Assembly (NCBI RefSeq): GCF_028890115.1
Contig: NZ_JARCJD010000001.1
Location: 62,001 to 126,000, forward strand
Direction: 5' to 3'
DNA from: Phaeobacter sp. QD34_24
Lineage (GTDB): Bacteria; Pseudomonadota; Alphaproteobacteria; Rhodobacterales; Rhodobacteraceae
Length of the DNA: 64,000 nt
How positions within the stretch are numbered: the first letter of the stretch is position 1; each line of letters starts with the position of its first letter. The notes beneath the pieces are model-generated. The model was not told where the DNA came from, searched no databases, and saw nothing but the letters and a program-made list of their open reading frames with translations. Shown here one piece after another: positions 9,843 to 19,384 of the stretch. The translations under genes were made by a program, and so were the position numbers.

Positions 9843-11219
9843 TCAGAAATAGTCGATCGAGACCTGCATCAGCCGCTCGACCTCCGGCACATCATCCGCC
9901 ATGGCAAAGAGCGCGATCACATCGCCCTCTTCGATGCGCAAGCCCCCGCTGGGCGGCAGCACTTCACCGCCCTTCTGGACCGCGCCGACCAACACGCCTT
10001 CGGGAAAGGGAATATCGCGAATGGCCTGACCGGCCAGGGGCGATGTGCCCATGACTTCGGCCTCGATCACCTCGGCCTCCGCATCGCCGATGGAATAGAC
10101 CTGGCGCACCCGCCCATAGCGGATGTGCTGCAGGATCGAGCTCACCGTGGTGGCACGGGGGTTGATGAAGGCATCGATCCCAAGATGGGACATCAGCGGC
10201 AACAGGGTCGGATCGTTGATCAGCGCCACCACAAAGGGGCAGCCTTCGGCCTTGGCCCGCACCGCTGCCAGCATATTGGTCTTGTCGTCATCGGTGACGG
10301 CCAGCATCGCATCGGCCCGGTCGATCCCGGCTTCCACCATCAGCGACCGGTCCAGCCCGTCGCCATGCAGCACGATGGTACGCTCCAAGGTCTCTGCGGC
10401 CCGCTCGGCGCATTTGCGGCTCTTTTCGATCACCTTGGCGCGCACGCGCCCGGTTCGCCCTTCCAGCGCCTTGGCCACCTCAAGGCCAACGTTCCCGGCC
10501 CCGACAATGACCAGACGATCCTGACGTTTCTCTTTCTTGCCAAAGACTTCAATCGTGCGGCTCACGTCTTCGGCGTGGCAGAACACATAGGCGCTATCAC
10601 CGACGAACAGCTGATCGCCCGGCTCTGGGGCGAAAAGCGTGCCCTCGCGGCGCACGCCCACCACGATGGCGCGCAGGGTGGATAACAGATCGGTCAACTG
10701 CCGCAGCGGTGTGTTCACCACCGGGCAATCTTCATCGACCCGAATACCCAGGAGCTGCGCCTTGCCGCCCATGAAGGTCTCGGTATCAAAGGCGGCCGGC
10801 GCCGACAGGCGCTGGATCGCAGCGGCGGCCACTTCCCGTTCGGGGCTGATCACCACATCGATAGGCAAATGGTCCCGCCGGTAAAGGTCGGAGTAGATCG
10901 CGGTCAGATAGCTTCTGGCCCGCAAGCGAGCGATCTTGCGCTGGATCGAGAACACCGAATGCGCCACCTGGCAGGTCACCATATTGACCTCGTCCGAATG
11001 GGTGGCGGCAATGATCATATCCGCATCGCGCGCACCGGCACGGTCAAGCACGTCCGGGTATGAGGCAAATCCCGCAACCCCCTGAACATCCAGCGTATCG
11101 GTTGCCCGGCGGACCAGTTCAGCGTTGTTGTCGACGACCGTTACATCGTTGTGTTCCCCGGACAGATGACGGGCGATCTGCCAGCCGACCTGGCCGGCAC
11201 CACAGATGATAACCTTCAT
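9843..11219 (-). CDS. trkA: Trk system potassium uptake regulatory protein TrkA
   Basis: Peripheral gating subunit of the TrkH K+ channel, 458 residues, with the duplicated RCK arrangement: Rossmann TrkA-N (VIICGAGQVGWQIARHL at the N-terminus), TrkA-C, a second TrkA-N (LVIVGAGNVGLEVAKAL around residue 240) and a second TrkA-C. The acidic residue after the second strand (VVDNNAEL) fits NAD(H) binding. ATG 11219 is the first residue of the Rossmann strand (MKVIICGAGQ). In many alphaproteobacteria trkA follows ntrX directly; here a plus-strand lipoprotein gene separates them, so trkAH probably uses its own promoter in 11220-11321. Confidence 0.96.
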   Translation of the reverse strand: MKVIICGAGQVGWQIARHLSGEHNDVTVVDNNAELVRRATDTLDVQGVAGFASYPDVLDRAGARDADMIIAATHSDEVNMVTCQVAHSVFSIQRKIARLRARSYLTAIYSDLYRRDHLPIDVVISPEREVAAAAIQRLSAPAAFDTETFMGGKAQLLGIRVDEDCPVVNTPLRQLTDLLSTLRAIVVGVRREGTLFAPEPGDQLFVGDSAYVFCHAEDVSRTIEVFGKKEKRQDRLVIVGAGNVGLEVAKALEGRTGRVRAKVIEKSRKCAERAAETLERTIVLHGDGLDRSLMVEAGIDRADAMLAVTDDDKTNMLAAVRAKAEGCPFVVALINDPTLLPLMSHLGIDAFINPRATTVSSILQHIRYGRVRQVYSIGDAEAEVIEAEVMGTSPLAGQAIRDIPFPEGVLVGAVQKGGEVLPPSGGLRIEEGDVIALFAMADDVPEVERLMQVSIDYF

Positions 11220-11321
11220 GATCCATTCCCTTGGGCGCGATCCTGCCGGTTTTGAATGACAGATGCCGCGGGAGGGGTCAAATCAATTGTACTGTCAGCA
11301 TAATTCCGCCATCCTCTCCGC

Positions 11322-11807
11322 ATGAGCGTTATACGGCACAGTCTTGCGAATTGGCTCTTTCTCACGCTTGTGGCAGCTGTCACGGCCTGTGGGCCGATCC
11401 CGGTCTATCACCGTGAAGGGACAGACCGGGGCCGGGTCGAAAAGGATACGCTTGGCTGCATGACCGAGGCCCTGAAGCAGGCGCCTGTCGCCAATGAGAT
11501 CCGCCACACCCCCGACAGGTATTATCCGGGGGTCCGCCAGTGCGTGGATGGCAACTGCTGGACGCGCCCCGGCTATTGGGTTCAAGGCACCACCTATACG
11601 GTTGATGTCAATCTCGGGCTGCGCAAGCGGTTGGAGCAAAGCTGCATGGCGCAGAAAGGCTATCAGCAGGTACCTTTGCAGCGTTGCAGCCAGGCTGAGG
11701 TCGGCCAGCGCCTAGCGTCAGAACCGCAACGACAGCCGGTTCTGACCGAAGGAACATGCGTCTGGCGCAGCCCCGATGGCCAGCTGCACATTCTTCCACC
11801 CCTCTGA
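11322..11807 (+). CDS. Conserved hypothetical lipoprotein
   Basis: A 161-residue protein of unknown function. The N-terminus is a short positively charged, then hydrophobic, signal with a lipobox ending at Cys23 (VAAVTAC). The mature part has several more cysteines (LGCMTEAL, RQCVDGNCWTRPGYW, QSCMAQKGY, LQRCSQAE, GTCVWRS), suggesting disulfides in the periplasm. The WTRPGYWVQG segment and the 'AQKGYQQVPLQRC' region look like the small cell-surface lipoproteins found in Rhodobacteraceae, but I cannot name a family. It lies on the strand opposite to all its neighbours, between ntrX and trkA. Confidence 0.7.
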   Translation: MSVIRHSLANWLFLTLVAAVTACGPIPVYHREGTDRGRVEKDTLGCMTEALKQAPVANEIRHTPDRYYPGVRQCVDGNCWTRPGYWVQGTTYTVDVNLGLRKRLEQSCMAQKGYQQVPLQRCSQAEVGQRLASEPQRQPVLTEGTCVWRSPDGQLHILPPL

Positions 11808-11965
11808 CATCGGCCTCTCTTACAAAGGTACGACGCCACCCCGAACACCTGGCGGCCCGGCCATAGGCCAAGGCGTGACGCGGACCTGAAAGGGGCAGCC
11901 AGTTACAGCCCTCTTTCACCGCCCTCTTGGGATTATCTTCGGATTTGGTTTGGGCCGCCTACCCC

Positions 11966-13375
11966 TCAGACCAGGTCCTCTTCCTGCTCCACATGGGCCA
12001 CCCTTGCGCCGGCCTTGTTCGAGGTCACCACGCCAAGCGATTTCAGTTTCCGATGCAGCGCCGAGCGTTCCATTCCCACGAATGAGGCTGTGCGGCTGAT
12101 ATTGCCGCCAAAGCGATTGATCTGCGTCAGCAGATACTCGCGCTCGAAGGCTTCCCGTGCTTCGCGCAGCGGCAAGGTGGCCAGGGCGCCCGACAGCACC
12201 ACGCGGCCATCGTCGACCACCTTTTCCTCTTCGCGCGGCAGGTCCCGGGCCTCGATCGGCCCCGTCCCGTCGCCCAGGATCAGAATGCGCTCCACAAGGT
12301 TCTTCAACTGTCGCACGTTTCCGGGCCACACCATGGTCTGCATCAGGGCAATGGCCTCTTCCGTCAACTCGCGCAGAGGCAGGCCCTGCGCGCTGTTGAA
12401 ACCGCGGATGAAATACTCCGCCAAGACCGGGATATCTTCGCGCCGATCCGCCAGGGAGGGCACAGCGATCGGCACCACGTTCAGACGGTGGTACAGCTCC
12501 TGACGAAAGCGATCCGCCTGAATTTCCGTCTCCAAACATTTGTTCGTGGAAGAAATAACCCGAAGGTCCACGCGCACCTTCTCGGTGCCGCCAACACGCT
12601 GAAACTGCTGATCGACCAGAACACGCAGGATCTTGGACTGGGTGCCAAGCGGCATATCGGCGACCTCGTCAAAGAAGATCACGCCGCCATGGGCCTGCTC
12701 CAGTAACCCGGGTTCAACGCCGGTTTCCGCGGTTTCACGCCCGAACAGCACCTCTTCCATCCGCTCGGGTTCGATGCTGGCGCAGTTCACTGTCACAAAG
12801 GGCGCAGAGGCCCGGCTCGAGTTTGAATGGATATAGCGCGCAGCGATGTCCTTACCGGCCCCGGCCGGCCCGGTCAGCATCACGCGACCGTTGGATTTCG
12901 TCACCTTGTCCAATTGCGCCACCAGGGCGCGGAAGGCTGCGGAATTTCCGATCATCTCTGAGGCACCGGTTTCCTTGCGGCGCAGATCGGTGTTTTCGCG
13001 GCGCAGGCGCGAGGTTTCCATTGCCCGACGGATCACCACCATCAACTGGTCGATATTGAAGGGCTTTTCAATGAAATCATAGGCCCCCTGTTTGATCGCC
13101 GCGACCGCGATTTCGATATTGCCATGCCCGGAAATGATGACGACGGGCACTTCCGGGTAATCCCGCTTGACCGTTTTCAGAATATCAATGCCGTCCATCT
13201 GACTGTCCTTGAGCCAGATGTCGAGGATCAGCAGCGCCGGAAGTTCTGCCGCGACCTCGGCCATGCATTCGTCCGAATTCCCGGCCTTTCGGGTCGAATA
13301 GCCTTCATCCTCTAGGATGTCAGAGATCAGCTCGCGGATGTCGCGTTCATCGTCAACAATCAGAATGTCACTCAT
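11966..13375 (-). CDS. ntrX: Nitrogen/redox response regulator NtrX
   Basis: Response regulator partner of the NtrY sensor kinase, 469 residues: receiver domain with phospho-acceptor Asp52 (LILDIWLKDSQMDG, including the NtrX-type insertion), AAA+ domain with Walker A GPAGAGKD at about 169-176 and Walker B GGVIFFDEVADMP, then a Fis-type helix-turn-helix (GGNISRTASFVGMERSALHRKLKSL). The GAFTGA loop that contacts sigma-54 is absent: the segment reads LFGRETAETGVEPGLLEQA. NtrX proteins are known to lack it and are thought to act on other promoters. The start overlaps the ntrY stop as ATGA. Confidence 0.95.
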   Translation of the reverse strand: MSDILIVDDERDIRELISDILEDEGYSTRKAGNSDECMAEVAAELPALLILDIWLKDSQMDGIDILKTVKRDYPEVPVVIISGHGNIEIAVAAIKQGAYDFIEKPFNIDQLMVVIRRAMETSRLRRENTDLRRKETGASEMIGNSAAFRALVAQLDKVTKSNGRVMLTGPAGAGKDIAARYIHSNSSRASAPFVTVNCASIEPERMEEVLFGRETAETGVEPGLLEQAHGGVIFFDEVADMPLGTQSKILRVLVDQQFQRVGGTEKVRVDLRVISSTNKCLETEIQADRFRQELYHRLNVVPIAVPSLADRREDIPVLAEYFIRGFNSAQGLPLRELTEEAIALMQTMVWPGNVRQLKNLVERILILGDGTGPIEARDLPREEEKVVDDGRVVLSGALATLPLREAREAFEREYLLTQINRFGGNISRTASFVGMERSALHRKLKSLGVVTSNKAGARVAHVEQEEDLV

Positions 13376-15654
13376 GTCAGACCTACTTTCACTGTATTCC
13401 TGTTTGCCTCCGCGCTGCTGAGCGCTTGCGGCAGGCGGATCACCGCCATGGCACCGAAATGGCTTTGTCCTTCGAACACCGGCGCATCGCTCAGGGTGAG
13501 CGTACCGCCGTGTTCTTCAATAATCTTTTTCACGATGGGCAGCCCCAGGCCGGTCCCCTCGTTGCGGGTGGTCACATAGGGTTCAAAAAGCCGCGCACGG
13601 TCTTCCGGTAGCCCGATCCCATTGTCCGCTATTGTCACTTCATATCCTCCTTTGTCACCCGTTCGCACCGCGATCCGAATTTGCGGATCGAAATCCTCGG
13701 GCGCTCCTTTTTGTTTCAGGCTTTCAATTGCCTCTCCTGCGTTCTTGATAAGATTGGTCAGGGCCTGGCCGATCATGGTGGCATCCAGATCCGCCCACAG
13801 CGCATCCCCTGGCAAATCGGCCGTGATCCGCACGCCCGGCTGGCCGGTTTGCTGCAAAACGACAGCATCGCGAACCAGCCCGACCAGGTTTTCCTTGCGG
13901 CGCTCGGGTTCAGGCATGCGGGCGAATTTGGAGAACTCATCGACAATGCGCCGCAAGTCATTGGTCTGGCGCACAATTACATCGGTCATCGACTGCAGCT
14001 GATCGCTGTTTTCCTCGCCAAGTTTCGGCGCAAACTTGCGTTTGATCCGTTCCGCGCTCAACTGGATCGGGGTCAGCGGGTTTTTGATCTCATGGGCGAT
14101 CCGGCGGGCGACATCGCCCCAGGCCGCCATCCGCTGTGCGCTGACCAGATCGGTCACATCGTCAAAGGCGACCACATATCCTTCCAGCATGCCGTGATCG
14201 GACAGCCGCAAGGACATGCGCACCAGCAGGTTCTCAAGCCGCCCGTGCCGCGTCACCTTGATCTCTTCCTGAGCGGTTTCGGCGCCACTGTCCTTCAGGT
14301 TCTCGAACAGCGGGCCGAATTCAGGCACCGCGACCGCAAGCGCCAGCGATTGCCGGTCCCCATGCCAATCCAGCAGCCGTTCGGCCGAGCGGTTCACAAA
14401 GGTGACGCGCCCCTCCGGATCCAGTCCGACAACGCCAGAGGTGACAGAGGAGAGCACAGAATCAAACAGCCGACGACGGCGTTCGATCTGGTCGGTGTTT
14501 TCCAGCAGCGTTTCGCGCTGGCGCTTGAGTTCCCGCGTCATCCTGTTGAAATACCGCCCCAATTGGGCAATTTCGTCCTCGCCCTGCTCCTCGGGGACCT
14601 GAACGTCCAGATCGCCACCTCCGACCCGGCGCGCGCCAACGGTCAACCGCCCCACGGGGCCGGATAGACGTTCCGCAAACCACATGCCCAACCACATGGC
14701 AGCCAGAATAAGAATAAGCGCGAAGCCTATGTAAAGAAGGCCAAATTCGAAGAGAACGCGACCACGCTCCTTTTCCAGCTGCTGATATAGATTCGCCGTC
14801 TGCTGGGTGTCATCCAAAAGGTTCAGCAACTCGCCATCCACATCGCGGCTGATGTAGAGGAAGCGATCGACAAAGGCATTCAGGCGGACGATGGCGCGGA
14901 ACTCGTTGTTGTCCCAATCCTGAATGATGCTCATCCCCTCTTCGGTTGCCTGCGCGATATCGGCGGAACCGGGCTGTTCGAAATCGAATTCATAGGACCG
15001 CTCACCCCGCGCGCGGATCTCTCCCAGCCCGTCGATCACATAGGCCTCGCGCAGACCGCGCTGTACCTGCAATTGCCCCTGGGACAGCACCTGGCGCAAT
15101 TCGGCGTCATTCATGAAGAAGCTGCGCGACCGGCTGTTGTCGATATAGCGCGCCAAGGCTGTGCCATCCTCGGCCAGATCGCGGCGTTGCTCGACCTGAT
15201 AGGCCTCGGCCGCGGCCAATGAGGTCCCAATCACCTGGCGCACCCGTTGCGAGAACCAGCCCTCAAGCCCGACATTGACCGTCAGCATGGCAAAGATCGC
15301 CACGATGACCGTTGGCACCAGCGCCAGAAACCCGAAGGCCCCAATCAGTCGCAGGTGCAGCCGGGATCCGGCGGATTTGGCGCGGCGGGCAGAAAACAGG
15401 CGCACGATCTGGGTGAGCACCAGCGCCGCGATGGCCATGATATAGACCATATCCGCCAGCAGGATCAAACGCAGCGACAGCGAGGACGCACCATGCCCCA
15501 AGGGGCCGAAGATCAAGAATGTGACCAGCGCCAGGATCGGCCCCAGCAGCACCAGGCCAAGGGTGCCGATATTGCGGGCCTTGCGGGTCTTGCGCCAGCG
15601 GTCCAGCGCCGCCAGTGTCTGAAACCCACCCCTTGAATGTGACTTATGAGCCAC
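13372..15654 (-). CDS. ntrY: Sensor histidine kinase NtrY
   Basis: Membrane sensor kinase for NtrX, 760 residues. There are three hydrophobic helices near the N-terminus (about residues 30-120), a periplasmic or extracytoplasmic region of about 160 residues, another helix near 295-320, HAMP, a PAS domain (GVVGLDPEGRVTFVNRSAERLL), the phospho-acceptor helix (RRIAHEIKNPLTPIQLSAERI) and a HATPase domain with N, G1 (IADNGIGLPED) and G2 (NEGTGLGLPIVKKI) boxes. The start is a GTG (15654) with GAGGG about 8 bases upstream; no ATG lies before the first helix. It is 98 bases downstream of ntrC and may be co-transcribed or have its own promoter. Confidence 0.93.
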   Translation of the reverse strand: MAHKSHSRGGFQTLAALDRWRKTRKARNIGTLGLVLLGPILALVTFLIFGPLGHGASSLSLRLILLADMVYIMAIAALVLTQIVRLFSARRAKSAGSRLHLRLIGAFGFLALVPTVIVAIFAMLTVNVGLEGWFSQRVRQVIGTSLAAAEAYQVEQRRDLAEDGTALARYIDNSRSRSFFMNDAELRQVLSQGQLQVQRGLREAYVIDGLGEIRARGERSYEFDFEQPGSADIAQATEEGMSIIQDWDNNEFRAIVRLNAFVDRFLYISRDVDGELLNLLDDTQQTANLYQQLEKERGRVLFEFGLLYIGFALILILAAMWLGMWFAERLSGPVGRLTVGARRVGGGDLDVQVPEEQGEDEIAQLGRYFNRMTRELKRQRETLLENTDQIERRRRLFDSVLSSVTSGVVGLDPEGRVTFVNRSAERLLDWHGDRQSLALAVAVPEFGPLFENLKDSGAETAQEEIKVTRHGRLENLLVRMSLRLSDHGMLEGYVVAFDDVTDLVSAQRMAAWGDVARRIAHEIKNPLTPIQLSAERIKRKFAPKLGEENSDQLQSMTDVIVRQTNDLRRIVDEFSKFARMPEPERRKENLVGLVRDAVVLQQTGQPGVRITADLPGDALWADLDATMIGQALTNLIKNAGEAIESLKQKGAPEDFDPQIRIAVRTGDKGGYEVTIADNGIGLPEDRARLFEPYVTTRNEGTGLGLPIVKKIIEEHGGTLTLSDAPVFEGQSHFGAMAVIRLPQALSSAEANRNTVKVGLT

Positions 15655-15752
15655 TGGCTGCCCTCATTCTGATGTATGGCCAAACCGGCCAAGCGCCACA
15701 TGTCGTGGCCCGCCCCAGTGAAGTGCGGCGCGGCCACGTTCCTGTGGCGATA

Positions 15753-17120
15753 TTACATCAGTTTCCGGCGCCGTGTCACCTCAATATCCAGATCGGTAAT
15801 CTTCTTGCGCAGGGTATTTCGGTTGATGCCCAGCAGTTCTGCACATTTTGCCTGATTGCCGCCGGTTGCAGCCAGGGCAATCTCGATCAAGGGCGTCTCG
15901 ACTTCACGCAAAATACGACTGTAGAGCCCCGGCGGCGGCAACATATCCCCGTGCAGGTCGAAATAGCGCTGCAGGTGGCGGGCAACGGATTCGGTCAGCT
16001 TTTCATTGACCGCACCGCTGACCATCGGTTCCGCGCCCGTCTGGGGCCCGAGGGCCGCAGCCACATCGGATTTCCCGATCTCCTCGCTGCGGGCGGTCAG
16101 CGCCAGGCGGCGCACCACATTTTCCAGCTGGCGCACATTCCCCGGCCAGGGGAAGTGGCGCAGCAACTCGCGGGCATCTTCGCTGAGCGTCCGGTGCGGC
16201 GCGCCTTCGTTTTCGGCCCGGATCAGGAAGTGCTCAGCCAGAAGCGCGATATCCTCCACCCGTTCCCGCAACGAGGGCACATGCAGCTCGGTACCGCAGA
16301 GGCGATAATAGAGATCCGCGCGCAAGCTGCCATTCTCCATTTCCGGCGACAGGTCCTTTTGACTGGTTGCCATGAACCGCGGCGAGTGATCGCCGGTTGC
16401 ATCCATCATCCGCACCAAACGGGCCTGCGCCTCGTCCGGCAGATCCAGCAACTCGTCAATCAGGAGGGTCCCCCCCTTGACCTGCCCCAAGAGCCGCGAC
16501 GGGCCTTCCAGTTCGATCAGATCACCGGCTGTTGCCGTCACAAAGGGCAATGTGCGCCGATCGGAGAAATCATGAATTGCGCGTGCGATCAATGACTTGC
16601 CGGTACCACTTTCGCCTGTCACCAAGAGCGGCATGTCGGTGTTCATCACCCGTGCGATCAACCGGTAAAGCGCCTGCATGACCTCGGTCCGACCCACCAA
16701 GGGCAGCTCTTCGGGGCGTTCCTCGGCCTCGGGACGGGCCGTATTTGCCGAGGTTCGTTTCTCCGACAAGGCCTTTGCCGTGCGTTTCATCAACTCGGGC
16801 AGGTCAAAGGGTTTTGGCAGGTAATCATAGGCGTCAGCCTCTGCCGCCTTGATCGCCGTCATGATGGTGTTCTGCGCCGAAATCACGATCACCGGCAGAC
16901 CGGGACGGTCCTCTGCGATCTTGGGCAACATCTCAAGCCCGTTGCCATCGGGCATCATCACATCCGAGATCACCACATCGCCCTTGCCCTCTCCAACCCA
17001 GCGCATCAGCGTGGTCAGGGAGGAGGTGGCATGCACCTTGCAGCCCGCCCGCGTGAGCGCCTGCGTCAAAACCGTGCGAATGGTGCGGTCGTCATCGGCA
17101 ACCAGAACTGTGCCATCCAT
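15753..17120 (-). CDS. ntrC: Nitrogen regulation response regulator NtrC, sigma-70-type variant
   Basis: Phosphorylated by NtrB, it activates nitrogen-assimilation genes when nitrogen is scarce. The 455 residues hold a receiver domain (Asp53 in ISDVMMPDG), an AAA+ domain (Walker A GESGTGKS, about 169-176; Walker [10 protein letters not shown], about 216-224) and a Fis-type DNA-binding domain ([22 protein letters not shown]). The stretch between Walker A and Walker B is shortened and has no GAFTGA loop. R. capsulatus NtrC has the same deletion and activates sigma-70 RNA polymerase, so the same mode is expected here. It starts three bases after the ntrB stop. Confidence 0.95.
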   Translation of the reverse strand: MDGTVLVADDDRTIRTVLTQALTRAGCKVHATSSLTTLMRWVGEGKGDVVISDVMMPDGNGLEMLPKIAEDRPGLPVIVISAQNTIMTAIKAAEADAYDYLPKPFDLPELMKRTAKALSEKRTSANTARPEAEERPEELPLVGRTEVMQALYRLIARVMNTDMPLLVTGESGTGKSLIARAIHDFSDRRTLPFVTATAGDLIELEGPSRLLGQVKGGTLLIDELLDLPDEAQARLVRMMDATGDHSPRFMATSQKDLSPEMENGSLRADLYYRLCGTELHVPSLRERVEDIALLAEHFLIRAENEGAPHRTLSEDARELLRHFPWPGNVRQLENVVRRLALTARSEEIGKSDVAAALGPQTGAEPMVSGAVNEKLTESVARHLQRYFDLHGDMLPPPGLYSRILREVETPLIEIALAATGGNQAKCAELLGINRNTLRKKITDLDIEVTRRRKLM

Positions 17121-17123
17121 GGA

Positions 17124-18218
17124 TCAACTCTCCTGCGATTGGTCGCCGCGCGGCACGCGCGACAAAGACAGCCGGAAAACCGTGCGCCCCGGAACGGAGC
17201 TGACGGAGATCCAACCGTTGTGTTCTGAAATGATCTTGCTCACCAGCGCGAGCCCCAGGCCGGTGCCGTTTTCCCGGCCCGACACAAAGGGATCGAAGAT
17301 ATCGTCCCGGATATGCTCTGGCAGCCCCGGGCCATCGTCGATGATTTCAATCTGCAGCGGCAACAGCTTGCCGGTGCCATCGCTGCGCCGCAGCCGGAAG
17401 GAATGTTCGTAAAAGGTGCGAATTCGAATATTTCCGCCCTGTTTTCCAGCAGCTTCGGAGGCGTTCTTCAATAGGTTCAGCACGACCTGCAACAGCTGAT
17501 CGGAATCGCCCCAGGCTGGCGGCAAGGAGGGATCATACTCCTCGGTGATGGTCATATTGGCGCCAAACCCCAAAAGAGCGGAGCGCCTTGCGCGATCCAG
17601 CACGTCATGCAGGTTCACCGGCTTGAAATCCGGGGTCGAGAGATTGCCGAATTGCTCCACCTGCTCCAGCAGCTTCACGATCCGGCGGCTTTCGCTGACG
17701 ATGAGATCGGTCAGTTCCAGATCCTCGGCCGAGAGGTTCATGCTCAAAAGCTGTGCAGCCCCGGTGATGCCGGCCAATGGGTTCTTGATCTCATGGGCCA
17801 GCATTTCCGCCATGCCGATGGCCGATTGCGCCGCGGATTTGGCGGAATGGTTCTGCGTCATCCGCCCGGCCAGTTCCCGTGGCGACAGCATCAGCAGCAT
17901 CATGCCCGTGTGACCGTTCACGGGCGCGATCTGCACCCCACATTGCAGGGGGGCACGGTTGGCCGCGCCCACATCGATGTCATTCACAAACAGAGGCGTA
18001 CCCGCCGCGCGGCTGCGTTCAAAGGCATCGGCGATGGGGGCCTCGAATTTCAACTGGTTCCAAACCGGGCTCCCGATCAGGGCCTTGTGGGAGGTATTGA
18101 GGAAGCCTTCGGCGGCAGAATTGACATCCGCGATCAGGTTGTCGCCATCGATCAGGAAGGCCGGAACCGGCAGCGAAGCCCAAAGCGCGCCATTTTCAAT
18201 CACGCTGCCGTCGTTCAT
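17124..18218 (-). CDS. ntrB: Nitrogen regulation sensor histidine kinase NtrB
   Basis: Cytosolic kinase/phosphatase for NtrC that reports nitrogen status through PII proteins, 364 residues. The N-terminal PAS-like domain begins LWASLPVPAFLIDGDNLIADVNSAAEGFL. The phospho-acceptor helix is MLAHEIKNPLAGITGAAQLLS, followed by the N box (LLKNASEA), G1 (IIDDGPGLPEHI) and G2 (NGTGLGLALVSKI). No transmembrane helix is present, as expected. The start overlaps the dusB stop as ATGA, so it is translationally coupled to it. Neighbouring genes give the complete two-pair ntrBC-ntrYX module. Confidence 0.95.
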   Translation of the reverse strand: MNDGSVIENGALWASLPVPAFLIDGDNLIADVNSAAEGFLNTSHKALIGSPVWNQLKFEAPIADAFERSRAAGTPLFVNDIDVGAANRAPLQCGVQIAPVNGHTGMMLLMLSPRELAGRMTQNHSAKSAAQSAIGMAEMLAHEIKNPLAGITGAAQLLSMNLSAEDLELTDLIVSESRRIVKLLEQVEQFGNLSTPDFKPVNLHDVLDRARRSALLGFGANMTITEEYDPSLPPAWGDSDQLLQVVLNLLKNASEAAGKQGGNIRIRTFYEHSFRLRRSDGTGKLLPLQIEIIDDGPGLPEHIRDDIFDPFVSGRENGTGLGLALVSKIISEHNGWISVSSVPGRTVFRLSLSRVPRGDQSQES

Positions 18219-19201
18219 GCTGCAACCTCCTGATCCTGATTGCTGAGCGCCGCGGGCAGCAAGGACAGAACACGGCGGGGATCACGCTCTGTCAGAACCG
18301 CACGCCGTAGGGATGCGCCGGTCCCGGCCTCATCCATGTACCAGCCCAGATGCTTGCGCGCGACGCGCAGCCCCAGGTCCACTCCGTAAAAATTCAGCAT
18401 TGCGTCGTAATGCCCTGAAATCATGTCGATTAAATCCTGCCCCTCGGGAATTTGCGGAGCCCCGCTCTGCCACAGCTGATCGGCAACTTCCGCCAGTAGC
18501 CAGGGTTTCCCCTGCGCCCCGCGTCCGATCATCACGCCATCGGCACCGGACTGCTGCAGCGCCTGACGGGCGGTGCCTGGATCCACGATATCGCCATTGG
18601 CCAGAACCGGAATATCAACGGCCTCAGTGATGGCGCCAATCGCCGCCCAATCCGCCGACCCCTTGTAGAACTGGCAGCGGGTGCGCCCGTGGATGGTGAT
18701 CATCTGCACCCCGGCCTCCTGCGCCCGGCGCGCCACATCGGCGGCATTCAAGCTGTTTTCATCCCAGCCCAGCCGTGTCTTCAGGGTCACCGGAATATCG
18801 ACCGCCGCGACCACCGCCTCGATCAGTTTCAGCGCGTGATCCGGGGTTTTGAGCAGCGCCGAGCCGGAATAGCCATTGGTCACCTTCTTGGCCGGGCAGC
18901 CCATGTTGATATCGATCAGCCGCGCCCCGCGATCAGCCACCTGGCGCGCGGCCTCGGCCATCCAATGCGCCTCGCGTCCGGCCAGTTGCACCGAGGTGTT
19001 CTCCACATCCGCGCTCAGCTCGGCCCGCTCCCGCACGCCCGGCTTGGCCTGCACCATCTCCTGGCTGGCGACCATTTCACTGACCATCAGACCAACACCA
19101 AAAGACCGCACCAGATCGCGAAATGGGCGATCCGTGATACCGGCCATGGGGGCCAGCGCGATCGGTGGTGTCAAAGAGGTGGATCCGAGGGTGAAGGACA
19201 A
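18215..19201 (-). CDS. dusB: tRNA-dihydrouridine synthase DusB (NifR3)
   Basis: FMN enzyme that reduces uridine to dihydrouridine in tRNA D-loops, 328 residues. The TIM-barrel start IALAPMAGITDRPFRDLVR, the active-site cysteine segment DINMGCPAKKVTNGYSGSALL and the FMN-phosphate region MIGRGAQGKPWLL are all present. dusB (nifR3) leads the ntr operon in Rhodobacter and relatives. The only sensible start is TTG at 19201, preceded by AAGGA at suitable spacing; the next ATG lies inside the flavin site. This start region is partly repeated 93 bases upstream (see the direct repeat). Confidence 0.93.
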   Translation of the reverse strand: MSFTLGSTSLTPPIALAPMAGITDRPFRDLVRSFGVGLMVSEMVASQEMVQAKPGVRERAELSADVENTSVQLAGREAHWMAEAARQVADRGARLIDINMGCPAKKVTNGYSGSALLKTPDHALKLIEAVVAAVDIPVTLKTRLGWDENSLNAADVARRAQEAGVQMITIHGRTRCQFYKGSADWAAIGAITEAVDIPVLANGDIVDPGTARQALQQSGADGVMIGRGAQGKPWLLAEVADQLWQSGAPQIPEGQDLIDMISGHYDAMLNFYGVDLGLRVARKHLGWYMDEAGTGASLRRAVLTERDPRRVLSLLPAALSNQDQEVAA

Positions 19202-19303
19202 CTGCCTAATCCTTGTGCATTTGTGACTTTTCTAACCGAAGGTCGGGGTATTGGAAATTCAAATGGCCGTTTTGGATCCGAGATTCCAGACCGACTGCCT
19301 AAT
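19181..19303. repeat. Pair of 30-base imperfect direct repeats around the dusB start
   Basis: Copies at 19181-19210 and 19274-19303 share 23 of 30 bases: both begin GGATCCGAG and end ACTGCCTAAT, with a divergent middle. The first copy contains the TTG start and ribosome-binding region of dusB; the second is non-coding. The arrangement looks like a partial duplication of the gene's 5' end or a pair of binding sites. Confidence 0.7.
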
Positions 19304-19384
19304 TTTTAATCACCGTGACCTGGGAGATTGCCTCGGCAATTGGCACGCCATAAACACAAGATCAACCGCTGGAGAGAGCTTCTT

